Shown: positions 44,695-57,190 of the stretch, piece by piece | Layout: every line of letters begins with the position of its first letter | How positions within the stretch are numbered: the stretch's first letter is position 1 | Assembly: GCA_018873225.1 (NCBI GenBank) | Contig: JAEILZ010000003.1 | Coordinates: forward strand, 2,790,001-2,854,000 | DNA: 64,000 bases | Direction of reading: 5' to 3' | Source: [Phialemoniopsis] sp. UDSM-2020 | Lineage: Eukaryota > Ascomycota > Sordariomycetes > Thyridiales > Thyridiaceae | Translations under genes and position numbers: made by a program | Notes under the pieces: generated by a model | What the model was told of the DNA's origin: nothing | The model's database searches: none | What the model saw: only the letters and a program-made list of their open reading frames with translations

Positions 44695-47294
44695 TTACTC
44701 GTCCTCGTCCATGCCGTTGACCCGCCTCTCGCCAATCTCCCGGATCTTCTCCCCGAGGATAGCTCGCCCATACCGCTCCGCCACCTTGCCCGCTGCCTCG
44801 ATCATCCTGCCGCTGCGGTCGCGCATCAGTTCCACCATCTCAAGGGCACGCATACCACGCTCCTCGCCCTCACGGCACTCGATGGCCAGCAACTGCAAGA
44901 GGGTTTTGTCGATTTCGACCTCGAGTCGTGACAATGCCGTCCGCTGCGCGTGCGACGACGAGGTAGAATCCACCAGGTCGCCAAGCTGCGCCGCCTGGAT
45001 GCCTTTGAGCATGAAGGCCTGCTCCAGCCGTCGGCTCTCACTGCTGTCCTCGTCGTCGTCAGCGGCACCATCTGCCTCCTCGCCATTCTCGCCCTCACTC
45101 CGCTTCTCCTTGGGCGGAGTGGAGGTGAGAGGAATAGAGAAGTCGAACTCGGAGAGGAGAGGCCGTGGAAAGTACGGGTATTGGTCTCCGCCCTTGAGAA
45201 TGATGCAGTGAAACTTATCGTCGGCTACTGCGATGGGGAAGTAGTTCTCGTTCTTCCTACCGGATGCTAACCGAGGCAGCAGCTTGGTGTCCAGCAGCGG
45301 CACCCACGAGGCCCTCGACGGTTGACGCCAATGCAAGAGGGTGAGGAGGGTCCCGGTTGAGTCGTAGATACAAGGATCCTGGGCAAGTACAATTAATACC
45401 ACTCAGTCTGACGGTTTCAACTGTGAATACTACTTACTCCGTTGTCAGAGAAGAAAACACTTCTGATCGTTGCTCCCTCGGGGAGAGCGACTGTGTCTTC
45501 ATTTTGGCAGATTTCGTCCCGCTTGACATTCTCAATAGTGTAAAGAAGCCTCGTGTTACCATCAGCACCCATAGGACCGTTGCCCATGGTCAGGACATAG
45601 TCTCGCCAGCTCGCACAGGTGACCACAGGAGTGCTCTTAGGGCGGTAGACACGGTAGGGAATGCCAAACAACGTGTAAACGCGGACATAGTCTGCCGAAG
45701 TAATGACTGTGACAAATGAATCGCTCAGGGACATGGACAACACCTCTTCTCCCTTTGGTAGTTGCATTCTCCAGTCGTTGCGATTCGTCCAGGTTTCGTG
45801 AGGCCGGTAGAATATCGTAGCGGGTGTGTCATCGCGGGGTGGGCAGGAGAAAAGAGTGCCATTTTCGGTGAGACATGCCTTGTCATAGAGAAACGTGTCT
45901 GTGAAGTGAAAGTCGCGCTGAAATTCGTGGTCATAGAACTCGACAGTCACGGTATGATGCGAATCTTGGTCGACGGTCCACACAAATCCGATCAGATTGA
46001 GACACAGATATTTGCGGTTTCCCCGCCATGGTGTCGAGCCTGGTTGAAAAGCCTCGTGATACTGGGGGCTGACCAGTCCTGCACGTTTGCTAGGCCTTTC
46101 ATCGTACGGGTCGTCCTCGTGGGGTCGTTTGGTAGCACCGTTCAGAGTATAGCCCGCGCCGTCGTCGTCCACGACAAAATCATCATCCTCCGCAAACCCG
46201 CCGTCATCCAGGTCAAGCATTGAGTCCTGACTATCGGGGGAGCGAGCTCTCGGCCGCGGCGGGCCCGCCTTGAGGCCATTGACGGTCAATCGCCTGGTGT
46301 TCGCTGAGACTTCGGCCAACGGATCATGAATGAACGGGGCGGGCTGTCTGGGTAGCTTGAGCAGGATTGCATACTGATTCGATATGAAATCAGGGCAGAT
46401 GAAAATTCGGCCCTCTGCATCGGCGAAGGACACGAGGTTGTTTTTCGGGTGCCAGGCGATGTCCATGACATTGGCGTAGTCATGCCGAGCAATGACACTC
46501 TGGGTCTTTGTCTCCCAGATCAATAACTTCCCGTCCTTGCCCGCCGTTGCAAGCATTGCACCATTGGGTGCCCACGACATGGCCGTAATCTCTCCCTCAT
46601 GGCCGTTTGAGAAGGACCTTTGATTCTCCCAGTCGTTCTTGGAAACGACCTGGATATCTCTCGTGGGAGTGGGAGCAGCAAAGGCCCTGCCGTCAGGATG
46701 CCAAGCGACCTTTGACGACACCTCGGCATCGGCGTCGAGGGCCCCGATCACGCCATCCACCTTACGGATCAGCTCGGGCTGATCTGCCGTAAGAGAGTAG
46801 ACATATATAATACCGTCTGTACATGACAGAGCAATCATGCCCCCCTTAGGGTCGAAGGAAAGGTGCTTCGCGGGCTTCGAATGGTCCTTGAGCTGGCGCA
46901 CTACGGTGTTGTTCTCCGTATTGACGATTTTGACAGTGAGCTCGTCGCTAGCGACAGCGCACCATTTTCCATCCGCAGAGAGTGCCAGGTCTCGAATCGG
47001 CAGAGAAGTGCGCAGGAGAAACTTGTCGAATGCATTGGTCTCTAGAGAGTAGAGGCTCACGGTGCCGTCCTCGGAGGCCACAACGAAGAAATCATCGGTT
47101 GCAGCTACACCGACATTTTGCTCCGGACAGTCATCAATATTGGTGGGCTCGCCGTCAAAACCCGTCTTGTACAATCGAATTGTGTTGTTGGAGCCGACAG
47201 TGACAAGTTGACCGCCGCTGGGAGTGTAAGAGCAGTGGGTTGAGCCGAGGGTGTGCGCGGGCCGTGGCCGTGGACGAGGCATCTGTGTTGCCAT
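44695..47294 (-). CDS. Replisome adaptor Ctf4/Mcl1 (SepB, WDHD1 family)
   Basis: Exons on the minus strand: 45438-47294 and 44695-45378; 2541 nt, 846 aa. Ctf4 links the CMG helicase to DNA polymerase alpha and helps sister-chromatid cohesion. The N-terminal half has WD40 repeats (for example ITAMSWAPNGAMLATAGKDG and VMDIAWHPKNNLVSFADAEG). An acidic linker (DLDDGGFAEDDDFVVDDDG) follows, then the SepB beta-propeller domain from about 420 (HEAFQPGSTPWRGNRKYLCL) to about 700, and the helical bundle at the C-terminus (FMLKGIQAAQLGDLVD...). There is no HMG box, as in other fungi. The 59-nt intron joins SDNG to DPCIYDSTG exactly in phase. The MATQ start is the first ATG of the frame. It is divergent from the WD40 gene. 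Confidence 0.95.
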
Positions 47295-47916
47295 TGTGCT
47301 CTTCGACGCTTTGCAAAAAGGGACGATAAACACTTGAGAGTGCAAATGCTCAGTCGTCGAATCGAATGAGATGTTTGCTAGTCGACTCTTTCGCAAAGTT
47401 GCCTTGGTGATGGCTGATTGAGTGGAAAGATAGTTCTGGAGGGTTTGGAGGAAGACGCGTCCTGACGCGCTTCAACACTCTACGCGTTTAATTGGTAATT
47501 GGACCACAATTAGGTAAAGCCCCCTAAGTAGGTACCCTAACCCTGGGCTTTACCTTGTCAACTGCAGCCACCTGTGTGTCTTCATTAATAACGTCTGGTG
47601 ATAGGAAGTTAGGTATCCACGATCCTCCACTCCGATAACGTTGAAATCAAATAGGGCTGCCTTCAAGGAACCATTTAGGCATCTCTCAATCTGATAGGCA
47701 ACATTGAAAGAATTCAGTTGCCTTGAGAATAGCAAGGATACGTTCAATCTTAAAAGGAGTTCATGGAGAAGAGACTTGGTGTGAACAGGTGAATTTCGAA
47801 GAAAATTCAGCTGTTCCTCAAACCAAGTCAGCACCATGCAATCCTCAGATCCGAGGCATTTCTTCGAAACGGAGTGAGTGGCCAGAAAGGACGGAATGAC
47901 TTCAAAATGATCTGAC
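47295..47916. promoter_or_regulatory. Divergent promoter of CTF4 and the WD40 gene
   Basis: 622 bp between start codons. Near 47455-47488 are GACGCGT, GACGCG and ACGCGT sequences, MluI-box-like sites fitting a G1/S gene. A telomere-repeat-like ACCCTAACCCT lies at 47534-47544. No gene is supported; a 165-codon minus-strand frame (47550-48047) overlaps the first WD40-gene exon and has no motif. Confidence 0.5.
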
Positions 47917-49133
47917 ATGGAGAACAGTGCCACGCAGGCGAAGCGGGAGAGGAAGGCCGCCAAGTCGAGCAATAAATATGGCAATCCTATTTCGCTCAAG
48001 TCGAAGCTACTTGCGGCGGTTCTAGACCCAGCTTCAACCGCGACCATCTTTGTCGCCGAGTCGACAGGCTCAGTGCGACGAATCAGCCTGGAAGTAAGTC
48101 TTACTCATATATGATGATCGAAGCGTGCTGTACTTACGTACTTTCACAGGACGGCATCACAAAGGCCGTGTACAAAGGCCCCACGGCTCCCGTTACCTGC
48201 GTGGCCGTCGGGGGTCCAGACAACACGATAGTGTTTGCCGGGTCGTGGGACAGAAACGTTTCTTCTTGGAACATAGAATCCAAAGCGCCGGTGCGCCAAT
48301 ACGTTGGTCACTCTGACTTTGTCAAAGCTATTGTTTGCACAAAGATTTCTGGCAAGGATATCTTGATCAGTGGTGGAGCGGATAAGAAAATTATCGTCTG
48401 GGACGTCGCAACAGGGGCTCGTCTTCACACGCTCCAGGACAACACACAAAACATGCTCGCCGTACAGGATCTTGCCATAGACCCTGTGCAAAGTACGCCG
48501 GAAGAGGCTTTGCTCGTCAGCGCAAGCAGCGACCCTCACATTCGGCAGTGGAAGATTCGGCTCGCGGACTGGGAGCAGGCAGTCGACTCAACTTCCGAAG
48601 CTCAGGGTGAGGATAAGCGAACCATACTCGAGCATGAAACCACTGTCTACAAGCTTGTGTTTGACCACGAGGGTGATGAGGTAGACCTCTGGACGTCAAG
48701 CGCTGACGGAACATCAAAATGCCTGACACGGATGAGCGGCTTCTCAAGCGACGATGAGTTCAAGCACGGCGATCACGTACGCGCTGTTGCCGTGACCGAC
48801 CAATGGGTTATTACGGCAGGGCGTGACGAGGACCTGAAGCTCTGGGACCGTTCGTCAGGACAGCTGCACTGCTCCGTGGAGGGCCACTACGATGAGGTGA
48901 CAGGCCTTGTGGTACTTCGAGGCTCCAACTCAGCACTCGATCGTTTATGCAGTATCAGTCTAGACGGGACTATCAGGGTCTGGTCCCTTGGAAAGGAAGA
49001 TATCGATGCACTGGTCAAGGAGCAGCAACAACCTCCGAACGAAGATGGTCTTGGTAAGGACAAGGAGGGAATGGATGGTATGCTAACAGCCGAGGAGGAA
49101 GCCGAGCTCGCCGCATTGATGGATGAAGACTGA
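47917..49133 (+). CDS. WD40-repeat protein of unknown role
   Basis: Exons 47917-48093 and 48150-49133; 1161 nt, 386 aa. A basic N-terminus (QAKRERKAAKSSNKYGNP) precedes one seven-bladed WD40 propeller. Clear blades include TCVAVGGPDNTIVFAGSWDR, DILISGGADKKIIVWDVATG, LWTSSADGTSKC, QWVITAGRDEDLKLWDRSSG and LCSISLDGTIRVWSLG. The tail is acidic (TAEEEAELAALMDED). The 56-nt intron joins RRISLE to DGITKAVYKG in phase. WD40 propellers are interaction platforms; the basic head and acidic tail suggest a nuclear or ribosome-related complex, but no orthologue is assigned. It shares a promoter region with CTF4. Confidence 0.85.
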
Positions 49134-51342
49134 TAGCTTTTACCATAAAAGTATGAACCCATAATCCTCACCAAAGCTCGACGCAGCTTTGCTCGCCCAG
49201 TCTATCTCAGGTGCTCAACATGTTTCGGGACGGGCCCTAGGACGGGCACTGGCACCGGGCGCTGGCAACGGCCGGGCGCCATCCCCTGTCAATGGAGATC
49301 GGCATGCCCTAAAATAGCGTATTTCGATCCGCCGTGCTGGTAAATCCATCGGCCACGCACCATTTGCTTGGAGGGAAATGAGGGTTGCTAAATGGAAATT
49401 AGCGCCGTGCCGATCCGAGCAGAGACCGGACCGTGGCCCGATTGAGGTCCTGGCAGTGGGAGAGAACTGCCGTCGTTTCAAACATAATCAAGATTGACTA
49501 CCTTGCAAAGGATTTGTGATCGCAAAGGGCGGCTGCATGTCCTTCAGAACCTTACTCAAGACCGATGCGATGGGGTTGAATACCCCCTGGGTCATCGGAT
49601 CTCAAGGGTCGTCTTGTCGATACTTATACGGAGTACTGTAGCTTTCCGTGTGCACCGAGGTCAGTAGCCGCAATTACCTTGCAGGCTGAACAGAATGGTC
49701 TTGTTCACGTTCCTTGTACGACTGAGCTGCCATTTATCGTTTTCGTCCGATGAAAGACTTTGTGCTACAAACACCACGAGAAACCAAGATCCCAACTACG
49801 GCAGTTGACTTTCTTCCCGCTTCCTCTATTGCTCTGGCAATGTCGAGATTGGAGAGGACAAGACTAATGAGACTAATCTAATGAGCAGGGGTCATGAATT
49901 TGGCCGAGAGACTGGCTGGCTGAAAGTCTACTTGTACATACAATCCATGAACTTGGTCTGAAAAGCACTCACGAGACGGACGACGAAATTGTTTGCCTAC
50001 GGAGAGCTGAAAAGAGTCGGGTCTTACAGAGTTGTATCTTGTAACCCCCCCACACCTTGCCCACCTACCAAGATGGTGGAATTGCTGATCCTCCTCGCTC
50101 CACAACACACCTCAACTTCCGACCTTCAACGCTGCCTCGAGGCGGAGAGGCTACCGTAGCCACGACTGCCCCCAAAAAGAAATTTCTGTAACAAGACACC
50201 TCCTCGTGGTTGCCGTGTCTCAACTCGGTTCTCCATACTTTCATCCACTTCTTGAAGGGTTTCGAGTTCTCCTGCTAAAGACACACCAGGTGAGTAAAAA
50301 CGACACAGGGACCTCTCAAACTCTGATGAGGCATATTGTGACATCTTACCACCCATTCAACCAGAAGCCCACGTACTCAGAAGCTTGCAGCGGATGCCCT
50401 GTCAAAAGCCGGACCGGTTGCAAGGGCTCCGACTTGTTAGCGGGGAGCGAGGGAAGCTATTCATCCACCACCCAAGCCCATCTCTTGTATCCCCGCCCTG
50501 ATCAGATCAACCAAGTGGATCACTGCAACACGCGGTGCGATCTCTGGGAGTTACACTTCCTCGGTTTGGTGCCCTTTTCTGAGCATGTTCCCGATGGAGC
50601 AATTGCACTACTGTAGGTACCAGGGGCCTTGCGACGATCTTTCTTCTCTCAAGGCTGAACGAAATGCAAGTAATGGCCAGAATCCGCAGATCCTACACGA
50701 GAGAAGAAGGACAACTCAGGGGTCACATCCCCTTCCCAGTGCACATCGATCGATTGTCGACGAGAAAGTGACAGCCCTCGCATCGTGGAGGCATCAAGTG
50801 ATGCCTGTTTCTCCGGACCGTGTGTGGGTTTCCCAAGTATTCACAGATAAGTGAGAAACACCAAGACTTGGGAACCAACTGTGGGTGAGCTCTCCCCACA
50901 CACCGTTGCAAGTACCCGCTTCCAAGTTCAAGTTCGCGTCCGTTCTTTAAGCAAAGCCACTTGAACGTCGACGGCTACCCGCTGCCCAGCCCTAGTCCCG
51001 TTTTCTAATGTTTCATGCTGCTTCCCGATCGGCGAGTGCCAGTGTCCCAGGCGCTAGAGTAGAAGAGTTGAGTACAGAAGAAGAGGCAGATCACATACAT
51101 CCAGCTCCACCTCTTTAGCTGTTATCGGCCTCCCGTCTTACTCAGATCCGACTGCTTTTTCTGTATGACGCTGTCAAGCGTATTCATTTTGACTCTTTCA
51201 ACTTCAATCTGCCATCTTACTGTCCATTTTACAAGCCTTGCGAATGCAGAGTTCCAGATGATATCATGGTGACTCCCTAGAGACCAGACAGAACAAGGCT
51301 GTGTCGTCTTACAACCTCTCTCCGCAACTGCAGACAGACGTA
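49134..51342. other. Intergenic region
   Basis: 2.2 kb between the WD40 gene stop and the start at 51343. It contains TACGGAGTA at 49627-49635 and a short C run near 50045. Frames up to 136 codons have no motif. The right end is promoter and leader for the gene at 51343. Confidence 0.4.
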
Positions 51343-54300
51343 ATGGAATCCACGGCCTCAAGTCAAGGCAACCTGGTTGCCCTGGAGGGGCCGTCGAGCC
51401 TCGTGTCAACACAACTGCGGCTCCTACCGAATTCTTCAGATATCTTGACCTTGCCAGACGTGCGATACTACCTGACGAGTACTGGAGGGATCAAGTTTCG
51501 CAATGCTCCTAGCTTTATTCGCTCGGTACATGAGGCGGCAAAACTACGAGAGGAAGCAGCCCTCCGTTTTCTCCGGGATGCATCGCCTACGGAGAAGAGA
51601 TTGGTGTTCCTTAGCGGTGGTACGGCCAGCGCATATGCACTCTGCATCGCCTCTATCAGTGAGCACGAAACGAGGGGAAACCTACACGAGGCAGAAACGA
51701 TATTCAGAAACTCCGTCCAAGAAGGCCTTAAAGGCCTTCCCGTAGTTGAGCCAGAACCAGCTTCGGAAAACGGAGAACCACCGCAGGCCAATGCACACGA
51801 TGATGGTGGCCGTGACAAAGCCGGAGAAGACCCCGGACTGAGAGCTATGAGGGCAGCTGAGGCCCTGGACCTCGAGACTGCGGGTCTTCAAGAAGACAGC
51901 ACGCTGGACTTGACTTTCAAACCTCGACCTCGACCTCGCAGCATGAGTCTACCTTTATATGGATTTTCTGAGGATCCCAACGATACAACACCTTATCTGA
52001 TTCTCGGTGTTGCGCCGCCAGATACAACTCCCAAAGAGTCGCAAGACGACTCCATAGCTACTCCGACGGCTGGTCGGAGGGCATCCAGCAATGGCAAGCG
52101 TCTCCAATTCAGCATTCCCGAAAGTCTCCCTACCACTCGACAGTCCGGTGGCCCGAGCGGCGCGGTAGAAGCAGACGAGCCAACAATTTTCCAAGCGAAG
52201 AAAGGTTTGGCCTTTAGGAATGCGGTTCTCGTCGACACTAGCGTTGATTCCAGGCCATCGTCAGTGGTCAGTCCAGCGCTTCAGCGCACACGATCGCTTG
52301 GCCGCTTCCATGCCACCTACCGTACCAAGGTGCATGACAGACGATCTGTACTGGAGCTTTCATATCGGCCGCCGGGCGAAGCTGAGAGTATAAAGACGGG
52401 GGTGGATGGTGCCCAGTTGGAAGAGAAGTCAGATTTGGTAAACCAGGATGCGCAGGAATCACGCCTGATTCCTTTGAAACTTGGGGCATCACGTAGAGCA
52501 CCTGGCAGGCGGCTACCTCCAAGGCTGAGGATACCTTCATATTCAGTCAGCAAAGCGATATATGTCGACAAAGGGACGGATAGTTCTGATCTATCAGAGC
52601 CAAAGCAAAAGGAGGAATCAGAGACGCAGCCTGAGCCCTCAGAGTTCCAACCTGTCTTGCCTTTCATCGAAGATCTCGTGATTCAACTCCGAGATGATGA
52701 AACTCCAGATTGCTTGCTCAAATCGGTCATACAAAGCTTCAAGGACGCACAATATCCTATACTACATGCGCCCCTGCGAAAACCTGCACCCCCTGGGCCG
52801 GAGGAACCTCTAGCGTTTCCAGCAACACCTACCTCGCCTCAAGGGCCTATGTTCATCACACCTCAGCCAGCTCATATGGATACTCCTCCATGGACAAAGA
52901 ACGATGATTACGATCCTTTCGCACCACAGACATATCTTCGCACCGCACAAGGCCGACGTCCATCGGATTTCTTAGAGACGCCCTTCCAAGGAGACAGTGT
53001 CATCAAACCCCCGACTCCCATGAGCACACCACCACCATCTCAGCCAGATATCGGCCACAAATTTCTCAATATCCAGACTTGTTCCGGCCAGACGGCAGTT
53101 TCTGTGCAAAACTCGATCCGGAGTGTTCTGGAGAGCTATTATCCGGTAGATGGTGAAGTTTGTTCTCCGTTCCTATACCACGTCCTTCCGAAGATGGCGC
53201 GGCTCTGGGGCCCGCTGTTCGACAAGGCCGGCAAGAGCTCGGAGAAGCGTAACGTCGACCTGATACTGGCTATTGGTTCGGAAGAAGGGGTTGAGCAGGA
53301 GTATAACTCGACTATTTCTAGCCAGATTGAGAAAATGGGGACCAAGTCGACGGGAGAGACCCGAAGCGGTCGCGTGGATATCAGGTATGTTCCCTTGCTA
53401 TGAGACTCGCAGGTACTTTCATCGAGCTAACGCGGCGGTAGATATCTCATTGTCAATGCTCTCCAGTCAGCTGCAGCCCGGTCCTTGCACCGACAAGCCA
53501 GAGACCACTCGGCACTCTCCGCCTCCGAGCTGGCGGCGCTTGTTATCTCCCAGCTCGATATCTACTTCCGAACTCACGCGTCCGTCAGGTTTCTCCTGCT
53601 TGAGTACCCTCACGACCAGCTCGGCACCATGCTGGCTCTCCAAGAGTTTATTGGTCTCGACACGATGAAGATTGCCGGCGTTATTCTCAGCTCAGACTCC
53701 CCAATTACAAAGCGTGCTCTTCGCTACAGCCCTCCCCGGTCACCTCTCAGCCCGGCCTCCCCACGAACCCGGGCCGGCGGCGCGCCATTCTCCAAGGCCA
53801 ACTACCTCCTCACATCGACGGCCACCGACTCGGAGATTGCTACCTTCATGTCCGCCATCTGGAAGACGCTCATGGACATCTCCCCCTTCTACAACCCGGA
53901 GCAGCCCCCTACGCCCGCCCCGGCGCCCGCTCCAGCCCGCAGGCTCAAGCCCAGGAAGGACCTGTCCATCCGCACCTCTCCTCTCCCGTCGCCGACGTAC
54001 AGCGCCATGCCCACGCCGCGCAGCGTCTCGGCCAGACAGCACAGGGTCACGTCCATCGTCTTCCACTCGCCCAGCTCGCCGCCCCAGTCCCCGCTGCCGG
54101 ACACCCCGTCCCACTACCGCGGGCGGCGGCCCGACTCGCCCGCCCCTTCGGCGCGGTCCAAGGGCTCGGCAGCCGATACCGTCCGGACCACCTCGGGCAC
54201 CGTCCGCTCTGCGGCACGGGGCCCGCCCGCCGGCAAGGCGTACAGGTTCTTTGGCGGCGGCGGCGCCGAGCAGCAATCCCAGCCGCCGACGCCGCGCGTC

Positions 54301-54477
54301 GAGGTTACGTCGGCGTTCAGCGACGATAGCGACTCGTCCGAGTTCGACCTCGAGGAGGAGCGCCGCCTGATGCCGCTGTTCGCGAGGACAGTGGCGGCCG
54401 CTGCTGGCGGACAGGCAAGGCCTCCGTCGCGCAAGGGCAACAGCCGCAAGGCGCTCAAGTGGCTGGGTCTTGCATGA
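51343..54477 (+). CDS. Large low-complexity fungal protein (gastric-mucin-like)
   Basis: Exons 51343-53384 and 53442-54477; 3078 nt, 1025 aa. The frame opens earlier only from a GTG, so the ATG at 51343 (MESTASSQGN) is used. Two parts look ordered: residues about 20-130 (STQLRLLPNSSDILTLPDVR ... LVFLSGGTASAYALCIASIS) and about 590-830 around the intron (IRSVLESYYPVDGEVCSPFL, LALQEFIGLDTMKIAGVILS). The rest is Pro/Ser/Arg-rich, with Pro-Ala repeats near 855 and an acidic-Ser then Arg/Lys-rich C-terminus. Similar fungal proteins are often called gastric-mucin-like only because of composition; there is no signal peptide, so mucin is misleading. Function unknown, probably cytoplasmic or cortical. 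Confidence 0.8.
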
Positions 54478-55412
54478 TTACGTGTATGTTTTCCTTTCTA
54501 GTTTGGAGCTCACGGTGTAAAAGGTGTGTGACTTTCCTTTTATTTCAAAAAGGGGGGGGATATAAAATGGTCTGCAGGGCGGCGTTTCAGTAAGGATGGC
54601 AGGCGGCGGTGGTGTTCTACTACTGCACTTCTCTGTATATATAGAATCATCTAGGGCAGCACTTTTCCTTAGGGTGCCATGATGCTAGTGTCCAACAGTA
54701 TTCACTTACACAACCCACTTGCGCCGCTTGTTATCGTGTTGTCAAGTGCTTCGTATCTCTTTTGACTTGACAGGTATTACAATGGAGCAAATCTGACCGT
54801 ACCGCTGAAGTTTTGCGGTTGCATAGGCATGTATACGAGAATCACAGGGGCAAGTAACACCACTCCTGCGGAGTGCGAGGGCTGAAAACCAGTCGGGCAA
54901 AACCCTGGCTGAGCCACGGTTGAGGGTTGGCCAAAGCGTAGTAAAGAAAAAAATCCCATAGATTACTGATCCCAAGTTTATGAGTAATTTCACATGACAG
55001 GAAAGAAAGACGGCAGAGTGAGCAAGTTGACCACGCGAGTAGAAGAAATCTCTGCCTCCTCATTATGTCCAGTAGCTCTGACCGCGCACGCACGTGAACG
55101 TGACCTCAGGAGCAGCCCGCTTCGCAGCCCATCAGGATCTCGACCTTCCGCCATTCGAGCACGCGTCCGTATCGTCCTTGGGCCGAGAGAGCATAGTCTC
55201 TCTACCTACTTCGAGTCAAGATGGCGTAGATCCCACTGGACAGCCCATTCTATGCGTAGAAGGGAGACAAAACACCATGAGGCACCCTAGTCCCTGCCTG
55301 CCAGACCCCGCCCAGCATGACCTATGCTAGTCGCCAAATTCCGCTCCATGATGGTCGTGTCGCAAAAGAGAGAAAGTGCAAGTTACAGATCGAGACAAAC
55401 GAGCAAGCTGAT
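54478..55412. other. Shared 3' region
   Basis: 935 bp between convergent stops of the large protein gene and YPT1. A G run of eight lies near 54552 after A-rich DNA. No gene seen. Confidence 0.45.
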
Positions 55413-56433
55413 TTAGCAGCAGCCGCCACTCGAGTTGTTGGCGACACCGTGGCCGGGGCCAACCTGCACGCTAGGCTTGCTGTTCTGCGTGGCCGTAGTG
55501 CCCATGCGCTCCTTGATCTGGCGGGCCATCGTCAGGAATGCTTGCTCAACGTTGCTAGCATTCTTGGCGGAGGTCTCGAGGAACGGTATGCCGAGGCTGT
55601 CGGCGAATTCCTTGTGTAAAATGTCAGTATTTTCTCTGGAGAGAGTCCTAGAGAGCCTTGAGGCTTCCGACACGAGAAGCGAGGATGCTCGCGGGGGTGA
55701 AGCGCCCTTACAGGGCAAGTTGGGCTTACCTTGGCAACGGTGTACTCGACAACCTTCTTGTCAGCCATATCGCTCTTGTTTCCGACGAGGAGCTTGTTGA
55801 CGCCCTCAGTGGCGTATCGGTCGATCTCCTGCAGCCACTGCTTCACGTTGTTGAAGGAGTCCATGTCGGTAACATCGTAGACGACGCAAATGCCGTGGGC
55901 GCCACGGTAGTATGAGGAGGTGATAGTCCGGAAACGCTCTTGGCCAGCAGTATCCCACTTTGGAACGGCGATGGTCAGTTTTCGGTGCCGTCGTCACATG
56001 CAGGGGTTTGGGCCGGGGGCTTACGATCTGCAGCTTCACCGTCTTTCCGTCCAGCTCAATAGTCCGGATTTTCTTTTGGGCAAGTTAATTTAGATGTTAT
56101 ATCATTAAAGAGTAGGTAGGGTGTGCATACGAAGTCAACGCCGATGGTGGAGATGTAGGATTCGGTGTAGGTGTCGTCGGCAAATCGCAACAGCAGGCAA
56201 GACTTTCCGACACCGGAATCACCGATGAGGAGGAGCTTGAAGAGATAGTCGTATCTTGAAGAATCTGTCAGTCTCATGCCATTTGCAAAAGGCAGTCGGG
56301 GTCGATCGTGGTCCAAGGATGGGGGTGAGACTCTGAAGGGTTGAGCAAGATGTTAGCATGAAACAGGACGGCCATCACCACATAAACAGGATGGGCTTGG
56401 GGGAAGCAGGCAGCCATACCACTCGGGATTCAT
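55413..56433 (-). CDS. YPT1: Rab GTPase Ypt1 (Rab1)
   Basis: Exons on the minus strand: 56423-56433, 56131-56254, 56025-56072, 55730-55957, 55413-55610; 609 nt, 202 aa. Ypt1 controls ER-to-Golgi transport and autophagosome formation. Motifs are all present: P-loop GDSGVGKS at 15-22, switch [10 protein letters not shown] with Thr40, WDTAGQE at 62-68, NKSD near 121, ETSAK near 150, and a C-terminal Cys pair (SSGGCC) for geranylgeranyl. The first coding exon is only 11 nt (ATGAATCCCGA) with donor GTGGTA. This choice is forced, because splicing at the nearby GTATGG would create a stop, while GA plus ATACGAC restores the standard MNPEYDYLF. Length equals the family norm. Confidence 0.96.
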
Positions 56434-56970
56434 GTTGCGCGGAGATAGAGGCTTGGGCCTAGAGGTCCGATGATGGAATCGAAAAGGCGACGAGGAGCGT
56501 AAAGTGAGGGTTGTTAAAAGTTGACGAGGTGTCGAATGGGCGAGCAAGAACAATGATGGGGGGAAGGGAGACGATGGATCAAATGGTGGGTGAGGCGCGG
56601 CGGATGGTGATGTGGTGGAATCAAAGAAACGGAGGTAACTTTAGTTACGAAGTATGGGGCATGCCCAGGTGGTCCGTGGTGCTCCAAACGTTTGAATGAT
56701 AGCTGCGTCAGGCGGGCGGTGTTAGCAGCTGCCACTGTAATCTTGTTGCTTCTCAAGGGACCAACGAGTCCCACCCCCTGGGATTCGCTAGGCAGGCAAA
56801 TAGGTGGGCGCGTTCACGTGATACGTTCGAGGGAATCCATCTGCGTCCTCACAAGCAACTCCAAACCCGGTTGTCAGAATGACAAGCCCATGTGACACCA
56901 ACAGCCAAACTAGCGCATCTTCAAACCACATGTCACTTTCTCGTCCATTACTTAAACTAAGTAGAGTGAA

Positions 56971-56980
56971 GTACTTAAGT
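56971..56980. repeat. TACTTAAGTA palindrome, copy 2
   Basis: Perfect 10-bp palindrome, 538 bp before the YPT1 start. The identical sequence lies at 41033-41042, about 640 bp before the HSF-type gene. Confidence 0.8.
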
Positions 56981-57168
56981 AGGTATTTACGCGAGGCATG
57001 CTGCTCGCTACCTGCATAGTCCCATGCCTGTTCCGTTCGAGAGAACGGTACAGCCATGGATGTGCCATACGTAGAATTGCCAAACCAAATACTTCCTTTC
57101 CTTACGCCTCAGGATCAAAGGAGTACTGACGGTGGCTTGTCGCAATCTAGTACTGCGGCTTTCACATA

Positions 57169-57190
57169 AAGTAAAGTACCTACTTTACTT
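57169..57190. repeat. Inverted repeat with 10-bp arms
   Basis: AAGTAAAGTA, spacer CC, TACTTTACTT: the arms pair perfectly. It lies 349 bp before the start at 57539 and could be a protein-binding site or a DNA hairpin. It belongs to the same TACTT/AAGTA vocabulary as the TACTTAAGTA copies. Confidence 0.85.
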
